Below, one piece after another: positions 33,605-42,725 of a stretch of DNA of 64,000 nucleotides. This stretch comes from Bradyrhizobium sp. 199. Its GTDB lineage: Bacteria; Pseudomonadota; Alphaproteobacteria; Rhizobiales; Xanthobacteraceae. The translations under genes and the position numbers were made by a program. Where the stretch lies: assembly GCF_023073355.1 (NCBI RefSeq), contig NZ_JADPJI010000005.1, positions 620,001-684,000 on the forward strand, given 5' to 3'. Positions within the stretch are counted from its first letter, which is position 1, and every line of letters starts with the position of its first letter. The notes beneath the pieces are model-generated. The model was not told where the DNA came from. It did not search any database and saw only the letters and a program-made list of their open reading frames with translations.

Positions 33605-33964
33605 CGGTCTACTCTCGTGTCCCCGACGCGCTGGTGCGTGAAGCGCTGCTGCGCTGAGCCGGGACCAAGCGCGGCGGCAAATGCGCGTGGGGAAATGGGC
33701 CCCGGCTCAGCAGCGCATCACTGACGTGCTGCGCACCCTCCGGGGCACGCGCGATTGTCGTTCCAGCTGCGCTCGCGATGACGGAGTATAGGCGCGAGCT
33801 CTCGTCCTCCCGGTGTTTCGCGGCCTGCAGCGATTTTCCGTCTTAACAAATCATCAATAAAACCAGCCAGTTATGGTGAACGCTTTGTTAAGCGTCGTGG
33901 TTTATTTTGTGTTGCAGGTGACGAGCCGTCACCATTTTCGTTTGTTGTGTAAGCCGGAAGCAGC
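33605..33964. repeat. Repeat-rich intergenic region
   Basis: About 360 bases. The first half contains an imperfect inverted repeat: GCGCTGCTGCGCTGAGCCGG near 33643 against GGCCCCGGCTCAGCAGCGC near 33698. Then comes a CATCACTGACG...CGATGACGG REP-like piece near 33717-33785. The last 120 bases are AT-rich (AACAAATCATCAATAAAACC near 33845) and probably hold the promoter of the DUF2336 gene. No gene is seen. Confidence 0.55.
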
Positions 33965-35131
33965 ATGATTGTTCGGCAGTTCATCAATTGGATCAGGACG
34001 GCACCCGCCGGCGAGCGGGCCGAGGCAACACGGGCGTTGGCCCGGGCCTGGCTGATCTCAGATCTTTCGACAGACGACCGCATCGCCGCCGAAGGCGCGC
34101 TTTTGATGCTGCTCGACGATCCCTCGCCGCTGGTGCGGCAGGCGATGGCGGAGGCCTTTGCACGCAGCCCTGATGCGCCGGCATCGATCGTGCGGGCCCT
34201 GTCGGCGGACCAGCCGACCGTCGCGCTGCCCGTGCTCGAACATTCCCCGCTGCTGATCGACGCCGATCTCGTCGACATCGTCGCGACCGGCAATGACGAG
34301 GTGCAATGCGCGGTCGCCCGCCGTATTGCGCTGCCGGTATCAGTCTGCGCCGCCATCGCCGAAGTCGGCTGCGCGGCGGCTGCGCTGGAGCTGATCGAAA
34401 ATCCCCATGCCGAGCTTGCGCCATTCTCCTGGAATCGCATCGTCGAGCGCCACGGCCATCTCGCCGCGATCCGCGAAGCGATGCTGGTGCTGGATGATCT
34501 GCCGTCCGCAACCCGCGCCGCGCTGGTGGCGAAACTCTCCGAGACGCTGGCGCAATTCGTCGTGGCGCGGAACTGGCTGAGCGCCGATCGTGCCGATCGC
34601 ATCACGATCGAGGCGCGCGACCGTTCCACCCTCAACATCGCGGCGCGCTCGCGCGGCGAGGACATGCAGGGTCTGGTGCGTCATCTGCGCGTCACGGGCC
34701 AGCTCACCGCCGGGCTCATCCTGCGCGCGCTGCTGTCGAGCAATCTCGACCTGTTCGACGCGGCGCTGGCCGAACTCGCCGATCTGCCGCTGGCGCGCGT
34801 CACCGCGCTGCTGCACGACCGCTGCGGCAACAGCGTGCACGCGCTGCTCCGTCGCGCCGGGCTTCCCGAGGCGACGTTCGCGGCGTTCCAGGTCGCGCTC
34901 GATGCCTGCCACGAGCAAGGCTTCGTCGACAGCGACGACGGCGCGGCACGGCTGCGCCGGCGCATGGTCGAGCGCGTGCTCACCCATTGCGAGACCGACG
35001 GCGGTGCCACCGAGCCGTTGATGGTCCTGCTGCGCCGCTTCGCCACGGAATCGGCGCGGGAGGAGGCAAGGCTGTTCTGCGACGAGCTCGTGACGGACGA
35101 GGAAGCCTACGACGATCTGATCGCGGCGTAG
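33965..35131 (+). CDS. DUF2336 protein
   Basis: A 388-residue, largely helical cytoplasmic protein that resembles the alphaproteobacterial DUF2336 family, which looks like HEAT-type repeats. Recurrent units such as SPLVRQAMAEAFARSPDAP, NPHAELAPFSWNRIVE and ITIEARDRSTLNIAARSRGE support this. The function is unknown; the family is often encoded near chemotaxis or motility regulators. Here it lies next to the Hpt and response-regulator pair on the opposite strand. It has its own AT-rich upstream region. Confidence 0.82.
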   Translation: MIVRQFINWIRTAPAGERAEATRALARAWLISDLSTDDRIAAEGALLMLLDDPSPLVRQAMAEAFARSPDAPASIVRALSADQPTVALPVLEHSPLLIDADLVDIVATGNDEVQCAVARRIALPVSVCAAIAEVGCAAAALELIENPHAELAPFSWNRIVERHGHLAAIREAMLVLDDLPSATRAALVAKLSETLAQFVVARNWLSADRADRITIEARDRSTLNIAARSRGEDMQGLVRHLRVTGQLTAGLILRALLSSNLDLFDAALAELADLPLARVTALLHDRCGNSVHALLRRAGLPEATFAAFQVALDACHEQGFVDSDDGAARLRRRMVERVLTHCETDGGATEPLMVLLRRFATESAREEARLFCDELVTDEEAYDDLIAA

Positions 35132-35303
35132 CGAGAGTGAGGCGCGAGGCGCCGTGCCCACCCACTTGTCAGTGTCATGCGAGATGAATCGTGGGCACGC
35201 TTCGCTTTGCCCACCCTCGGATACTGCTCGTGGCGGTGGAGCAGGCCTAAAACACGTCATTGCTGCGTCGCAAGTGCTCCTCGCAATGACGAGGGGTAAG
35301 AGC
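35132..35303. repeat. Palindromic repeats between convergent genes
   Basis: The segment holds GTGCCCACCCAC near 35154 opposed to CGTGGGCACGCTTCGCTTTGCCCACC near 35191, an inverted pair. It also holds CATTGCTGCGTCGCAAG near 35259 opposed to CTCGCAATGACGAGG near 35279. Both belong to dispersed Bradyrhizobium types by recollection. They may end both flanking transcripts. Confidence 0.55.
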
Positions 35304-35888
35304 TCAGCCTTGCTCCGCCGGCACGATGCTCGGCGCCAGGATCACCTCGAGATGCTCGGGGCGGTCGCGGTTGACATGGGCGAGATAATCGTCGGCGACC
35401 TTGCGCAGGCGCCGGCTGAGCTCGGCGGAGACGCTGATGCTGTCGAGTTTGGTATTCTCGTGCACGATGGCGAGGATCGCGTTGATGTGGTGCGTGAACA
35501 GTTCGGCCGGCACCTTTTCGAGATTGGGCGCGTGCTCGATGACGCGGCACAGGCTCTCGGCGATTCCTGCAGCCGCCGGATAGCCGAATGTCGCGGCGTC
35601 GCCCTTGATGTCGTGGGCGGCGTGAAACAGCTCGTCGCGCCTTTCCTTGGTGAAGCCATCATTGCGGACGGCGACATAGGCGGCCGAGAGCCGGTTGATT
35701 TCGGTGGCCATCCAGTCCTTGAACTCACCGGAAAGGCCCGCGAGCGCCTGCTCGGCGCGGCCGACCGGATCGTCCAGGTCCTTCTCGTCGACGCGGCGGA
35801 TAACCTTGCGCAGCGGGTTGGGCTGCGTGATGATCTGATGCGTGGCGAAAGCCTTGACCTCGATGTCCTTTGCGCTGTTCTTCGCCAT
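35304..35888 (-). CDS. Soluble histidine phosphotransfer (Hpt) protein
   Basis: A 194-residue helical protein with an Hpt motif FHAAHDIKGDAATFGYP, where His92 should accept a phosphate from a kinase and pass it to a response regulator. The first 70 residues are an extension. It lies 27 bp downstream of the CheY-like gene in the same direction, which makes that gene its natural phosphate partner. The cognate histidine kinase is not in the window. Confidence 0.85.
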   Translation of the reverse strand: MAKNSAKDIEVKAFATHQIITQPNPLRKVIRRVDEKDLDDPVGRAEQALAGLSGEFKDWMATEINRLSAAYVAVRNDGFTKERRDELFHAAHDIKGDAATFGYPAAAGIAESLCRVIEHAPNLEKVPAELFTHHINAILAIVHENTKLDSISVSAELSRRLRKVADDYLAHVNRDRPEHLEVILAPSIVPAEQG

Positions 35889-35915
35889 GATGCCTGCCTC
35901 GTCTGAAGACTTGCG

Positions 35916-36461
35916 CTAGATGGAGGAGCGGGCTTTGTCGAGCAGCGAAGGCTGCTGGAGCAACTCATGCTTTTCGCCGACTCGGCGCTCGGGACCCATA
36001 TAGGCGGCATTGGTGTTGCGGCGCCGGTCCGGCCCGAAATAGGTCTTGGTCTTGATGAAGGGGCGGGGATTGGCGACCACATTGAGGATGCGCTGATAGA
36101 GCCCCTTGGCGGAGATCGGCTTGGCCAGGAATTCGGTGACGCCGGCATCGCGTGCCACGGTGACGCGGCGCTTCTCGGAATGACCGGTCAGCATGATGAT
36201 CGGCGCGTAGGGGTTTCCCTTGGAGTCCGGTTGCCGGATCATCTGCGCGAGCTCGAGTCCGTCGAAAATCGGCATGGCCCAGTCGGTGATGACGATGTCG
36301 GGCACGTAGTGGCTGTACATCTCGAGCGCGGTGGCGCCGTCCTCGGCCTCGTAGACCTCGCGCGCCCCGAAGGAATGCAGCAGCGTCCGCAGGATGCGGC
36401 GCATGTGCGGATTGTCGTCGCAGACGAGGAAGCGCAGCTTGTTGAAGTCGATACGGAACAT
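35916..36461 (-). CDS. CheY-like response regulator with arginine-rich tail
   Basis: A 181-residue receiver-domain protein. The phosphorylation site is Asp60 in VITDWAMPIFDGLEL, the acidic pocket is Asp15-Asp16 (LVCDDNP), and the conserved lysine is in EFLAKPIS. No DNA-binding domain follows. Instead the tail holds KTYFGPDRRRNTNAAYMGPERRVG, two similar (F/M)GP(D/E)RR motifs. This tail, with the adjacent Hpt gene, is seen in other alphaproteobacterial single-domain regulators. It may bind a partner. An inverted repeat with GTTAAC cores lies just upstream. Confidence 0.88.
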   Translation of the reverse strand: MFRIDFNKLRFLVCDDNPHMRRILRTLLHSFGAREVYEAEDGATALEMYSHYVPDIVITDWAMPIFDGLELAQMIRQPDSKGNPYAPIIMLTGHSEKRRVTVARDAGVTEFLAKPISAKGLYQRILNVVANPRPFIKTKTYFGPDRRRNTNAAYMGPERRVGEKHELLQQPSLLDKARSSI

Positions 36462-36484
36462 GACGCTCGGGCCAAAACGGTCAA

Positions 36485-36521
36485 CCTTCGTTAACCATAT
36501 CGTGGCGAGGGTTAACGAAGG
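36485..36521. promoter_or_regulatory. Perfect 12-bp inverted repeat with GTTAACC cores
   Basis: CCTTCGTTAACC (36485-36496) and GGTTAACGAAGG (36510-36521) are exact inverted repeats around a 13-bp spacer. The site lies between the end of nadK and the start of the response regulator (36461). It could be an operator for the regulator, a pair of CtrA half-sites (TTAACC), or a terminator hairpin for nadK; no T run follows. Confidence 0.6.
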
Positions 36522-36559
36522 GTTGCGAGCGAAGCGCCGGCGGCGACCGGGGCTGCGGT

Positions 36560-37339
36560 TTAGTAGCCGAACTGCTCGCGCAGGATGCGCTCTTCCAGGC
36601 TGTGGCCTGGGTCGAACAGCATGCGCATCGAGATGCTCTTGTCGGAGAGGATCTCGACGCGCCGAACCCTGCGTACTTCCTCATGGTCGGCAACGGCCGC
36701 GACCGGACGCTTGTCGTCCTCCAGCACCTCGATCACGACATAGGCGGTGTTGGGTAGCAGGGCGCCGCGCCAGCGCCGCGGGCGGAAGGCGCTGATCGGG
36801 GTCAGCGCCAGCAGGGCGGCGTTGATCGGCAGGATCGGTCCCTGCGCCGACAGATTGTAGGCGGTCGAGCCGGCCGGCGTCGCCACAATGATCCCGTCGG
36901 CGATCAGCTCGGGCATGCGCTCGCGCTCGTCGATCAGGATCCGCAGGCGCGCTGCCTGGGAGGTCTGCCGGAACAGGTACACCTCGTTGATGGCGTGGTG
37001 CAGGTGAACACGGTCGTTGAGGTCGGTCGCGCGCATCAGGAGCGGATTGATCTCGGACTCATGCGCCGTCTCGAGCCGCGCGCGCAGATCGTGCGGCGAA
37101 TACTCGTTCATCAGGAAGCCCACGGTGCCGCGATGCATGCCGTAGATCGGTTTTCCCGTGTGCATGTTCTGGTGCAGCGTCTGGAGCATCAGCCCGTCGC
37201 CGCCGAGCGCGACCACGATATCGGCATCCTTCAGGGCGCAATTGCCATAGTCCCTGGTGAGCTGGCCGAAGGCGGCCTGCGCCTCGCTGCTCGGGCTGGC
37301 GACGAAGGCGATGCGGTCGTATCGCTGGGGCTTGGTCAT
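36560..37339 (-). CDS. nadK: NAD kinase
   Basis: A 259-residue enzyme that phosphorylates NAD to NADP. The family motif GGDG is at 46-49 ([11 protein letters not shown]). The substrate-binding H-H-A-I-N-E-V-Y segment and [17 protein letters not shown] follow, all hallmark regions. The short alphaproteobacterial form begins near [10 protein letters not shown]. The ATG at 37339 was chosen because the preceding 29 residues of the open frame are arginine-rich and unlike the family. The last 40 residues are a variable C-terminal extension. Confidence 0.93.
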   Translation of the reverse strand: MTKPQRYDRIAFVASPSSEAQAAFGQLTRDYGNCALKDADIVVALGGDGLMLQTLHQNMHTGKPIYGMHRGTVGFLMNEYSPHDLRARLETAHESEINPLLMRATDLNDRVHLHHAINEVYLFRQTSQAARLRILIDERERMPELIADGIIVATPAGSTAYNLSAQGPILPINAALLALTPISAFRPRRWRGALLPNTAYVVIEVLEDDKRPVAAVADHEEVRRVRRVEILSDKSISMRMLFDPGHSLEERILREQFGY

Positions 37340-37586
37340 GGTATCCGGGCAGGGCCGCTGGAGGAAGTTCCGCCGGGCTCGTCTACCCGACCTGAGCCTC
37401 CATTGTCGAGGATGACCGCCGCTCAAGGCAAACGGGCGATGGTCGATCCAGAGAACAAAACGGGTTGATTAGAGCCGGCCCAGGCGCCGCACGCGTCAAC
37501 GGATCGGTGATCCCGCAAACCGTCGCAATTCCCCGCTAGTTTCGGGGCGCACCGGCTGTTGCAGCCGGGCAGCAGGGAGAACGATC

Positions 37587-39146
37587 ATGCTCACGATCTT
37601 GCCGACGCTGCGACGAACGGGGCTGGTGCTGGCCGTGTCGGCGGTCGCGCTCGCAAGCGTCGCGCGCGCCGACGATCCGGCGCAGCCGCGCTCCGAGGCG
37701 GCGGGACAGAAGGGAGGGCGCGCCGGCAACGTGCAAGGTGCGACGCAGGCGTCGCCCTCGGCGGCCGAACCGCACCGCCTCCCGCCTGACACGACCACGA
37801 AGCAGACGCTGGATCTGCCCGGCCGCACCCTCAACTTCGCTGCGACCGCCGGCTCAATCCGCGTGTTCGACGGCAAGGGCGAGCCGCTGGCCGACATCGC
37901 CTATACGTCCTACCAACTCGACGGCGCCGACCGCGCCACGCGCCCGGTCACGTTTCTGTTCAACGGCGGGCCCGGCGCGTCCTCGGCCTGGCTCCAGTTC
38001 GGCGCAGGCGGTCCGTGGCGGCTGCCGCTCGATGGCGATGCGCTGTCGCCGTCGGCCTCGCCCGAGGTGAAGCCGAACGCTGAGACATGGCTCGACTTCA
38101 CCGATCTCGTTTTCATCGATCCCGTCAGCACCGGCTACAGTCGCTTCGTTGCCAGCGGCGAGGACGCGCGCAAATCGTTCTATTCCGTCGATGGCGACGC
38201 CAACGCGATCGCGCTGGTGATCCGCCGCTGGCTCGAGAAGCACGACCGGCTGACCTCGCCGAAATACGTCGCCGGCGAGAGCTATGGCGGCATTCGCGGG
38301 CCGAAGGTCGTGCGCCAGCTGCAGCTCCAGCACGGGGTCGGCGTCAAGGGCTTGATCCTGGTGTCGCCGCTGCTCGATTTCCGCGAGTTCACCGGCACCA
38401 GCCTCCTGCAATATGTCGCGACGCTGCCGAGCTATGTGGCGGTGGCGCGCGAAGTCAAAGGGCCGGTCAAGCGCGCCGATCTCGCCGATGTCGAGGCTTA
38501 CGCGCGCGGCGAATTCCTGGCCGACCTCGTCAAGGGCGAGGTGGACAAGGAGGCAACCAATCGCCTGGCCGACAAGGTCGCCGAGCTCACCGGCATCGAC
38601 CAGGCGGTGAGCCGCAGGCTCGCCGGCCGCTTCGACGTCGGTGAATTCCGCCGCGAATTCGACCGCAGGAACGGCAAGGTGACGGGGCGCTACGACGCTT
38701 CCGTGCGCGGCTTCGATCCCTATCCGGATTCGAGCAGCTCGCGGTTCGGCGACCCCTCAGGCGATGCGCTGCAGGCGCCGCTGACGAGCGCTGCGGTCGA
38801 CGTGCTCTCACGCAAGCTCAACTGGAAGCCCGACGGCTCCTATGAGCTCCTTAATGGTGCCGTCGAAGGGCACTGGGATTTCGGCCGCGGCATCAACCCG
38901 CCGCAATCGGTGTCCGAGCTGCGCCAGATCCTCGCCACCGACACCAAGCTGAACGTGCTGGTCGCGCACGGCCTGTTCGACCTTGCCACGCCCTATTTCG
39001 GAACGAAGCGGGTGCTCGATCAGATGCCGGCCTTCGCGACCCAGCGCGTGAAGTTCGTCGTCTATCCCGGCGGCCACATGTTCTATTCGCAGGGCGGCTC
39101 GCGGCAGGCGTTTCGCAGCGAGGTCGAGGCGCTCATTCGGGAGTAG
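37587..39146 (+). CDS. S10 serine carboxypeptidase family protein
   Basis: A 519-residue exported protein. A signal peptide (LVLAVSAVALASVARADD) precedes an alpha/beta hydrolase of the S10 carboxypeptidase family. The nucleophile is Ser232 in VAGESYGGIRGP. The NGGPGASSAWLQF oxyanion segment is visible, as are HGLFDLATPYFG (aspartate) and YPGGHMFYSQGG (histidine) near the end. The complete triad suggests an active periplasmic carboxypeptidase. The last 14 bases overlap the end of the convergent beta-lactamase-family gene. Confidence 0.92.
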   Translation: MLTILPTLRRTGLVLAVSAVALASVARADDPAQPRSEAAGQKGGRAGNVQGATQASPSAAEPHRLPPDTTTKQTLDLPGRTLNFAATAGSIRVFDGKGEPLADIAYTSYQLDGADRATRPVTFLFNGGPGASSAWLQFGAGGPWRLPLDGDALSPSASPEVKPNAETWLDFTDLVFIDPVSTGYSRFVASGEDARKSFYSVDGDANAIALVIRRWLEKHDRLTSPKYVAGESYGGIRGPKVVRQLQLQHGVGVKGLILVSPLLDFREFTGTSLLQYVATLPSYVAVAREVKGPVKRADLADVEAYARGEFLADLVKGEVDKEATNRLADKVAELTGIDQAVSRRLAGRFDVGEFRREFDRRNGKVTGRYDASVRGFDPYPDSSSSRFGDPSGDALQAPLTSAAVDVLSRKLNWKPDGSYELLNGAVEGHWDFGRGINPPQSVSELRQILATDTKLNVLVAHGLFDLATPYFGTKRVLDQMPAFATQRVKFVVYPGGHMFYSQGGSRQAFRSEVEALIRE

Positions 39147-40521
39147 GCCGCCGCTTGCGCGGTGAATACCGGCGTGCGATCTCGCGCGCCACGACTTTTT
39201 CCGGCTTCACATTGGCGCCCGCGATCCAGATGTCGCTGATCCTCCCGCGCGCATCGCGGATGCGGCGCACCGGCTCGCCATGGCTGGAATAGCCGGCCGC
39301 CCAGGCGAGCTTGCCGGTGTCGCGGCCGGTGACCTCGATCTCGGCGGCATCCATGAACGGATTGACGAATTGCGGATTGGCGACCAGCACACGGTTGCCG
39401 GCAGGGACGAGGTCGGTCGCGCCCCAGATGGTCCACCACCGGCCGGTCCAGTCACGCAGGCGCCGGTCGGCCGCACCGCGAGTTTTGAACACGCGCAAGA
39501 TCTGCATCGCGCCGTCCATCCAGAACGGTGCCGCACCGTCGATGGAGTTGCTGAGGATGCTGACCGTGAGCTCGCAAGCTGGGATGGAGCAGGTCCGGGA
39601 GATGTAGCCCTGGAAGCCGCCGCCATGGCCGAACCAGTCCCAGCCGTCGGTCTTGCCGGCGTTGACGCCCAGGCCGTAATAGGCCTCGAAGCTCTGCGGG
39701 ATGCGCCAATGGTGGCGCGTCATCTCGCGGCGGCTTGCGACCGACAGCACGCTCCTTTTGGCATTGGGCGCAAGCTGCGCGAAGAAACGCGCGGTGTCGC
39801 CGGCGGTCGCAACGAAGCCTGCGGCCGATGCCATCGCGTGCGCGGCATTGTCACCGGGGATCACGCAGCGCCCGCCGAACGGCACCCTTCGCGTGTGGCC
39901 GCGCGCGAACGGCGCGCCCTTGGGAAGCGGCGCGTCCGGCTCGGTCTCGCGCAGGCCCGCGGGTTCGATGATCTCGCGCTTGATCCAGACGGAGTAGGGC
40001 TCCTTCGATACGGCCTCGATGACGAGGCCGAGCAGGCCAAAGCCGTGATTGGAATATTTGAAGCGGGTGCCGGCCTCGATCGCGCTCGGCAGCTTCAACT
40101 CCGCGAGCAACTCGCTCGCGTCGAGATAGGGACGCCTGTCGATGAACTGACCGGAATCGGCGCCGTCGCGCGTCAGCCCCGCGCTGTGCGACAGCACCTG
40201 GGCAATGGTCGTCTCGGCGACGCGCGGATGCAGGCCGCCGACATGTTGGCCGATCGTGTCGTCGAGCCGGATCTTGCGCTGCTCGCGCAGCTTCATGATG
40301 CCGGCGGAGGTGAAGCTCTTGGAATGCGAGGCGATGCGGAAGCGGTGGCGCGGAGTGAGCTTCTCGCCGGTATCGAGATTGGCAACGCCGAACGCGTGTT
40401 CGGCGACAATTTCGCCGCGATGGGCGATCGAGAGGATGACGCCGGGCTGTTGGGTTGTGGTCAGCTGGAATTCGATCCAGGAGCCGATGTAGTCGATCGC
40501 AGATCGCAGCCACGGGTCCAT
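39133..40521 (-). CDS. Beta-lactamase-fold serine hydrolase
   Basis: A 462-residue class C-like serine hydrolase. The S-x-x-K motif is Ser65-His-Ser-Lys68 (RIASHSKSFTS), and the Y-x-N motif is Tyr156-Ser-Asn (FKYSNHGFG). GHGGGFQGYIS provides the third (H/K)-(T/S/G)-G. No clear signal peptide is visible, so it may act in the cytoplasm. The C-terminal 150 residues form an extra domain. Relatives include esterases and D-amino-acid peptidases, so lactamase activity cannot be assumed. Its 3' end overlaps the peptidase gene by 14 bp. Confidence 0.88.
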   Translation of the reverse strand: MDPWLRSAIDYIGSWIEFQLTTTQQPGVILSIAHRGEIVAEHAFGVANLDTGEKLTPRHRFRIASHSKSFTSAGIMKLREQRKIRLDDTIGQHVGGLHPRVAETTIAQVLSHSAGLTRDGADSGQFIDRRPYLDASELLAELKLPSAIEAGTRFKYSNHGFGLLGLVIEAVSKEPYSVWIKREIIEPAGLRETEPDAPLPKGAPFARGHTRRVPFGGRCVIPGDNAAHAMASAAGFVATAGDTARFFAQLAPNAKRSVLSVASRREMTRHHWRIPQSFEAYYGLGVNAGKTDGWDWFGHGGGFQGYISRTCSIPACELTVSILSNSIDGAAPFWMDGAMQILRVFKTRGAADRRLRDWTGRWWTIWGATDLVPAGNRVLVANPQFVNPFMDAAEIEVTGRDTGKLAWAAGYSSHGEPVRRIRDARGRISDIWIAGANVKPEKVVAREIARRYSPRKRRPTPE

Positions 40522-40575
40522 TGCGCACCAATTAGCCAGGGGGAAGGTTGCGCGAGGCTAGCCGAGAAGGCGGAA

Positions 40576-40601
40576 CGGGCACAACCCCAGGGTTGTGCCC
40601 G
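40576..40601 (-). terminator. Terminator hairpin after the TPR gene
   Basis: CGGGCACAACC (40576-40586) and GGTTGTGCCCG (40591-40601) form a perfect 11-bp stem with a four-base loop. On the minus strand TTCCG follows, so the U tract is short. It lies 28 bp past the stop of the TPR gene. Confidence 0.6.
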
Positions 40602-40628
40602 GTCGTTTGAATGCGACGAATGCGATCT

Positions 40629-41171
40629 TCAGTAGACCAGGGTCGCGCCGGTCGGCTTGTCAAGCGCTGTGGCGAGGGAGCGATACTCGGAGCTGTCGGT
40701 GCCGGCGAGCGAGGCGATCTTGTTCAGATGATACTGCGCCTGTTCGCGGTTGCCCTGCTCGAGCTGCCAAAGGCCGTAATACTGCCAGGTGCGGACGTGG
40801 TTCGGATCGTCCTTCAGCGCCAGCTCGTAATAGACCTTCGAGGACTGATAGTCGCCGAGCTTGCGATAGGAGTAGCCGATCAGATTGGCGACGTCAGCGA
40901 CGTCGTCGCGCTTCAGCGACTTCAACTGGCCGATCGCGCCGCTGTAGTCGTGGTTGTCGTAGATCGCAGTGTAGGCGGTGCGATAGGCGGCGAGAAATTT
41001 GGGATCGCTGACGGACGAGCTCTTCTTCTTGCCCTTCTTGGTCGAGGAGTCCGACTTCGGCGGCGACGAGGGCTCGTCACTGCCGGCGGCATAGGCGCTG
41101 GACAGCACCGGTGCGGCCGCCAGCGACATGGCGACCAGTCCCGGCACGACAAGCATTGAGAGTTTGCGCAT
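40629..41171 (-). CDS. Exported TPR-like protein
   Basis: A 180-residue protein. A signal peptide (MLVVPGLVAMSLAAAPVLSSAYA) is followed by a serine/lysine-rich linker. Two or three tetratricopeptide-type helices follow: NLIGYSYRKLGDYQSSKVYY, ALKDDPNHVRTWQYYG and LWQLEQGNREQAQYHLN. It probably works as a periplasmic protein-protein adaptor. The start at 41171 gives a classic signal peptide. No enzyme is associated. Confidence 0.82.
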   Translation of the reverse strand: MRKLSMLVVPGLVAMSLAAAPVLSSAYAAGSDEPSSPPKSDSSTKKGKKKSSSVSDPKFLAAYRTAYTAIYDNHDYSGAIGQLKSLKRDDVADVANLIGYSYRKLGDYQSSKVYYELALKDDPNHVRTWQYYGLWQLEQGNREQAQYHLNKIASLAGTDSSEYRSLATALDKPTGATLVY

Positions 41172-41421
41172 CTAAATTCTCCCGTATGGAACGTGGCGAT
41201 CCTACACGATTGCCCGAAGACCGGAACACCCGTCTGGCAAAAACATTCCCGCTTCGCATGATCTGTTCGCTCCGCCCAGATGACAAACTTGTCATTGAAG
41301 ATGAACGGGAGCCTGCTGCGAGCTTCAGACCGGGTTCAGGGCCTCATCCCTAGGCTCCGACCCACGATCAAAGGGTGGGCGAGAGGGTGCCGCCTGGAGA
41401 TCCTTCCAAGAGGAGACCACC

Positions 41422-41793
41422 ATGCTGAAGACCATTTCCGCAGCTTTGCTCGCAGCTTCCGTGATCGCAGCCCCGGCCTTCGCAGCCGAGACCGGCAAGA
41501 CCACCACGACCGCCCCGGTGATCAAGGCGGACCAGAGCCAGACCAAGGCCTCGACCATCGCCGCAAAACCGGACGCCGGCGTCAAGGCTGGCGACGTCAA
41601 GCCCGCCGACGTCAAGGCGGACGCCAAGGTGGATACCAAGTCGAAGGCGATGAACGCGAACGCGGCGGTCAGGCCCGGCGAGCACAAGGCCGTGCGCACG
41701 CATCGCCATCACCACAAGCATCTGTCGGCCAAGAAGTCGCAGAAGACGCAGCCGGATCTGGCCAAGCCGGCGGCCATCGAGAAGCGCATCTAA
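41422..41793 (+). CDS. Small secreted lysine/histidine-rich protein
   Basis: A 123-residue exported protein with signal peptide MLKTISAALLAASVIAAPAFA. The mature part is low in hydrophobicity. It has KADV/KAGDVKPADVKADAK repeats and a cluster VRTHRHHHKHL that could bind metal. The ATG follows AAGAGGAGACC, a strong ribosome site. No family was recognised. The histidine cluster hints at metal handling but this is only inference. Confidence 0.75.
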   Translation: MLKTISAALLAASVIAAPAFAAETGKTTTTAPVIKADQSQTKASTIAAKPDAGVKAGDVKPADVKADAKVDTKSKAMNANAAVRPGEHKAVRTHRHHHKHLSAKKSQKTQPDLAKPAAIEKRI

Positions 41794-42004
41794 CGACTGA
41801 TCCTGCGCGGCGGCATTCCAAGCATTGCCCCGCCGCCGCGTCAGGGCTTCAGGCCCGGCCCGCCGTCTCGGCGCCTTGCGCGAAATCGCAAGACGCCGGC
41901 GGCGGGACGGTGCGTCCGTCGCAAGGCCCTGCGGACGCGAATTCCCTTTGCGCGGCCTTGGGGCTAGAACGTCTCCGACTCTGATCGAGCGGAGAGGATG
42001 GCCT

Positions 42005-42439
42005 GTGGGGCGATTGGCGAAACGTACGGTGCGCCTGGCATTGATGTTGACTTTGCCGCTGGCGCTTGCGGCCTGTTTCGGCAGCGATGGTGACCGGCCA
42101 ACCGTTATCGGCGGGCCACAGGCCGGAGGGCCGCAGCCGTTTCCCGACAATTTCCGCAGCGACACGCTGGCCCTGATGCGCACCTATCTGAACAATCCGG
42201 TCGGCGTGCGTGAGGCCAGCATGGCCGAGCCGGTCCAGCGCGAGGTCGGCGGCCGCCAGTTCTATGTGAGCTGTCTTCATTTCACCCCGCGCGAGAGCGA
42301 TGGCAGCTACAAGGCCATGCGGGAACGCGCTGTGATCTTCGTCAACGGTCGAGCGGACCGCGTCGTCGACCGGACCAGCGAGCTCTGTGCCGGCGCGGTT
42401 TACGCATCCTTTCCGGAACTCGAAAAGATGGCGCGGTAG
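42005..42439 (+). CDS. Lipoprotein
   Basis: A 144-residue protein with a lipoprotein signal: basic N-terminus, LMLTLPLALAACFG with the lipobox L-A-A-C. The mature part holds SDTLALMRTYLNNPVGVREA and QFYVSCLHFTPRE, a mixed fold with three cysteines. It is probably outer- or inner-membrane anchored, function unknown. The GTG at 42005 follows GGAGAGGATGGCCT. The frame upstream is open but arginine-rich and non-coding. Confidence 0.8.
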   Translation: MGRLAKRTVRLALMLTLPLALAACFGSDGDRPTVIGGPQAGGPQPFPDNFRSDTLALMRTYLNNPVGVREASMAEPVQREVGGRQFYVSCLHFTPRESDGSYKAMRERAVIFVNGRADRVVDRTSELCAGAVYASFPELEKMAR

Positions 42440-42725
42440 CGCAAAGCCCGCCTTCATCGCCTGCTGTTAGAACGAGGTTCGCCGGAGCCGCTGGATCACA
42501 TTTCGGCGAGCTTTGAACGGGGTGGTTTTGGCTTGCGACAAATCGTGACGGCAGGTCTTGCGCAGGTGGCAAAAATAGTCGGCGCAGGCGTTGTGACGGA
42601 ACAAAATCGCGTTGTTGCCACCCCGTCACAGTAACGAACGATCAACGTTCCGGCATCGCCGCGAAGCAACCCAATTCACGCCACGTTGTTTCCTGAGTGT
42701 CGTAAATGAAAGAACGGGGATGATC

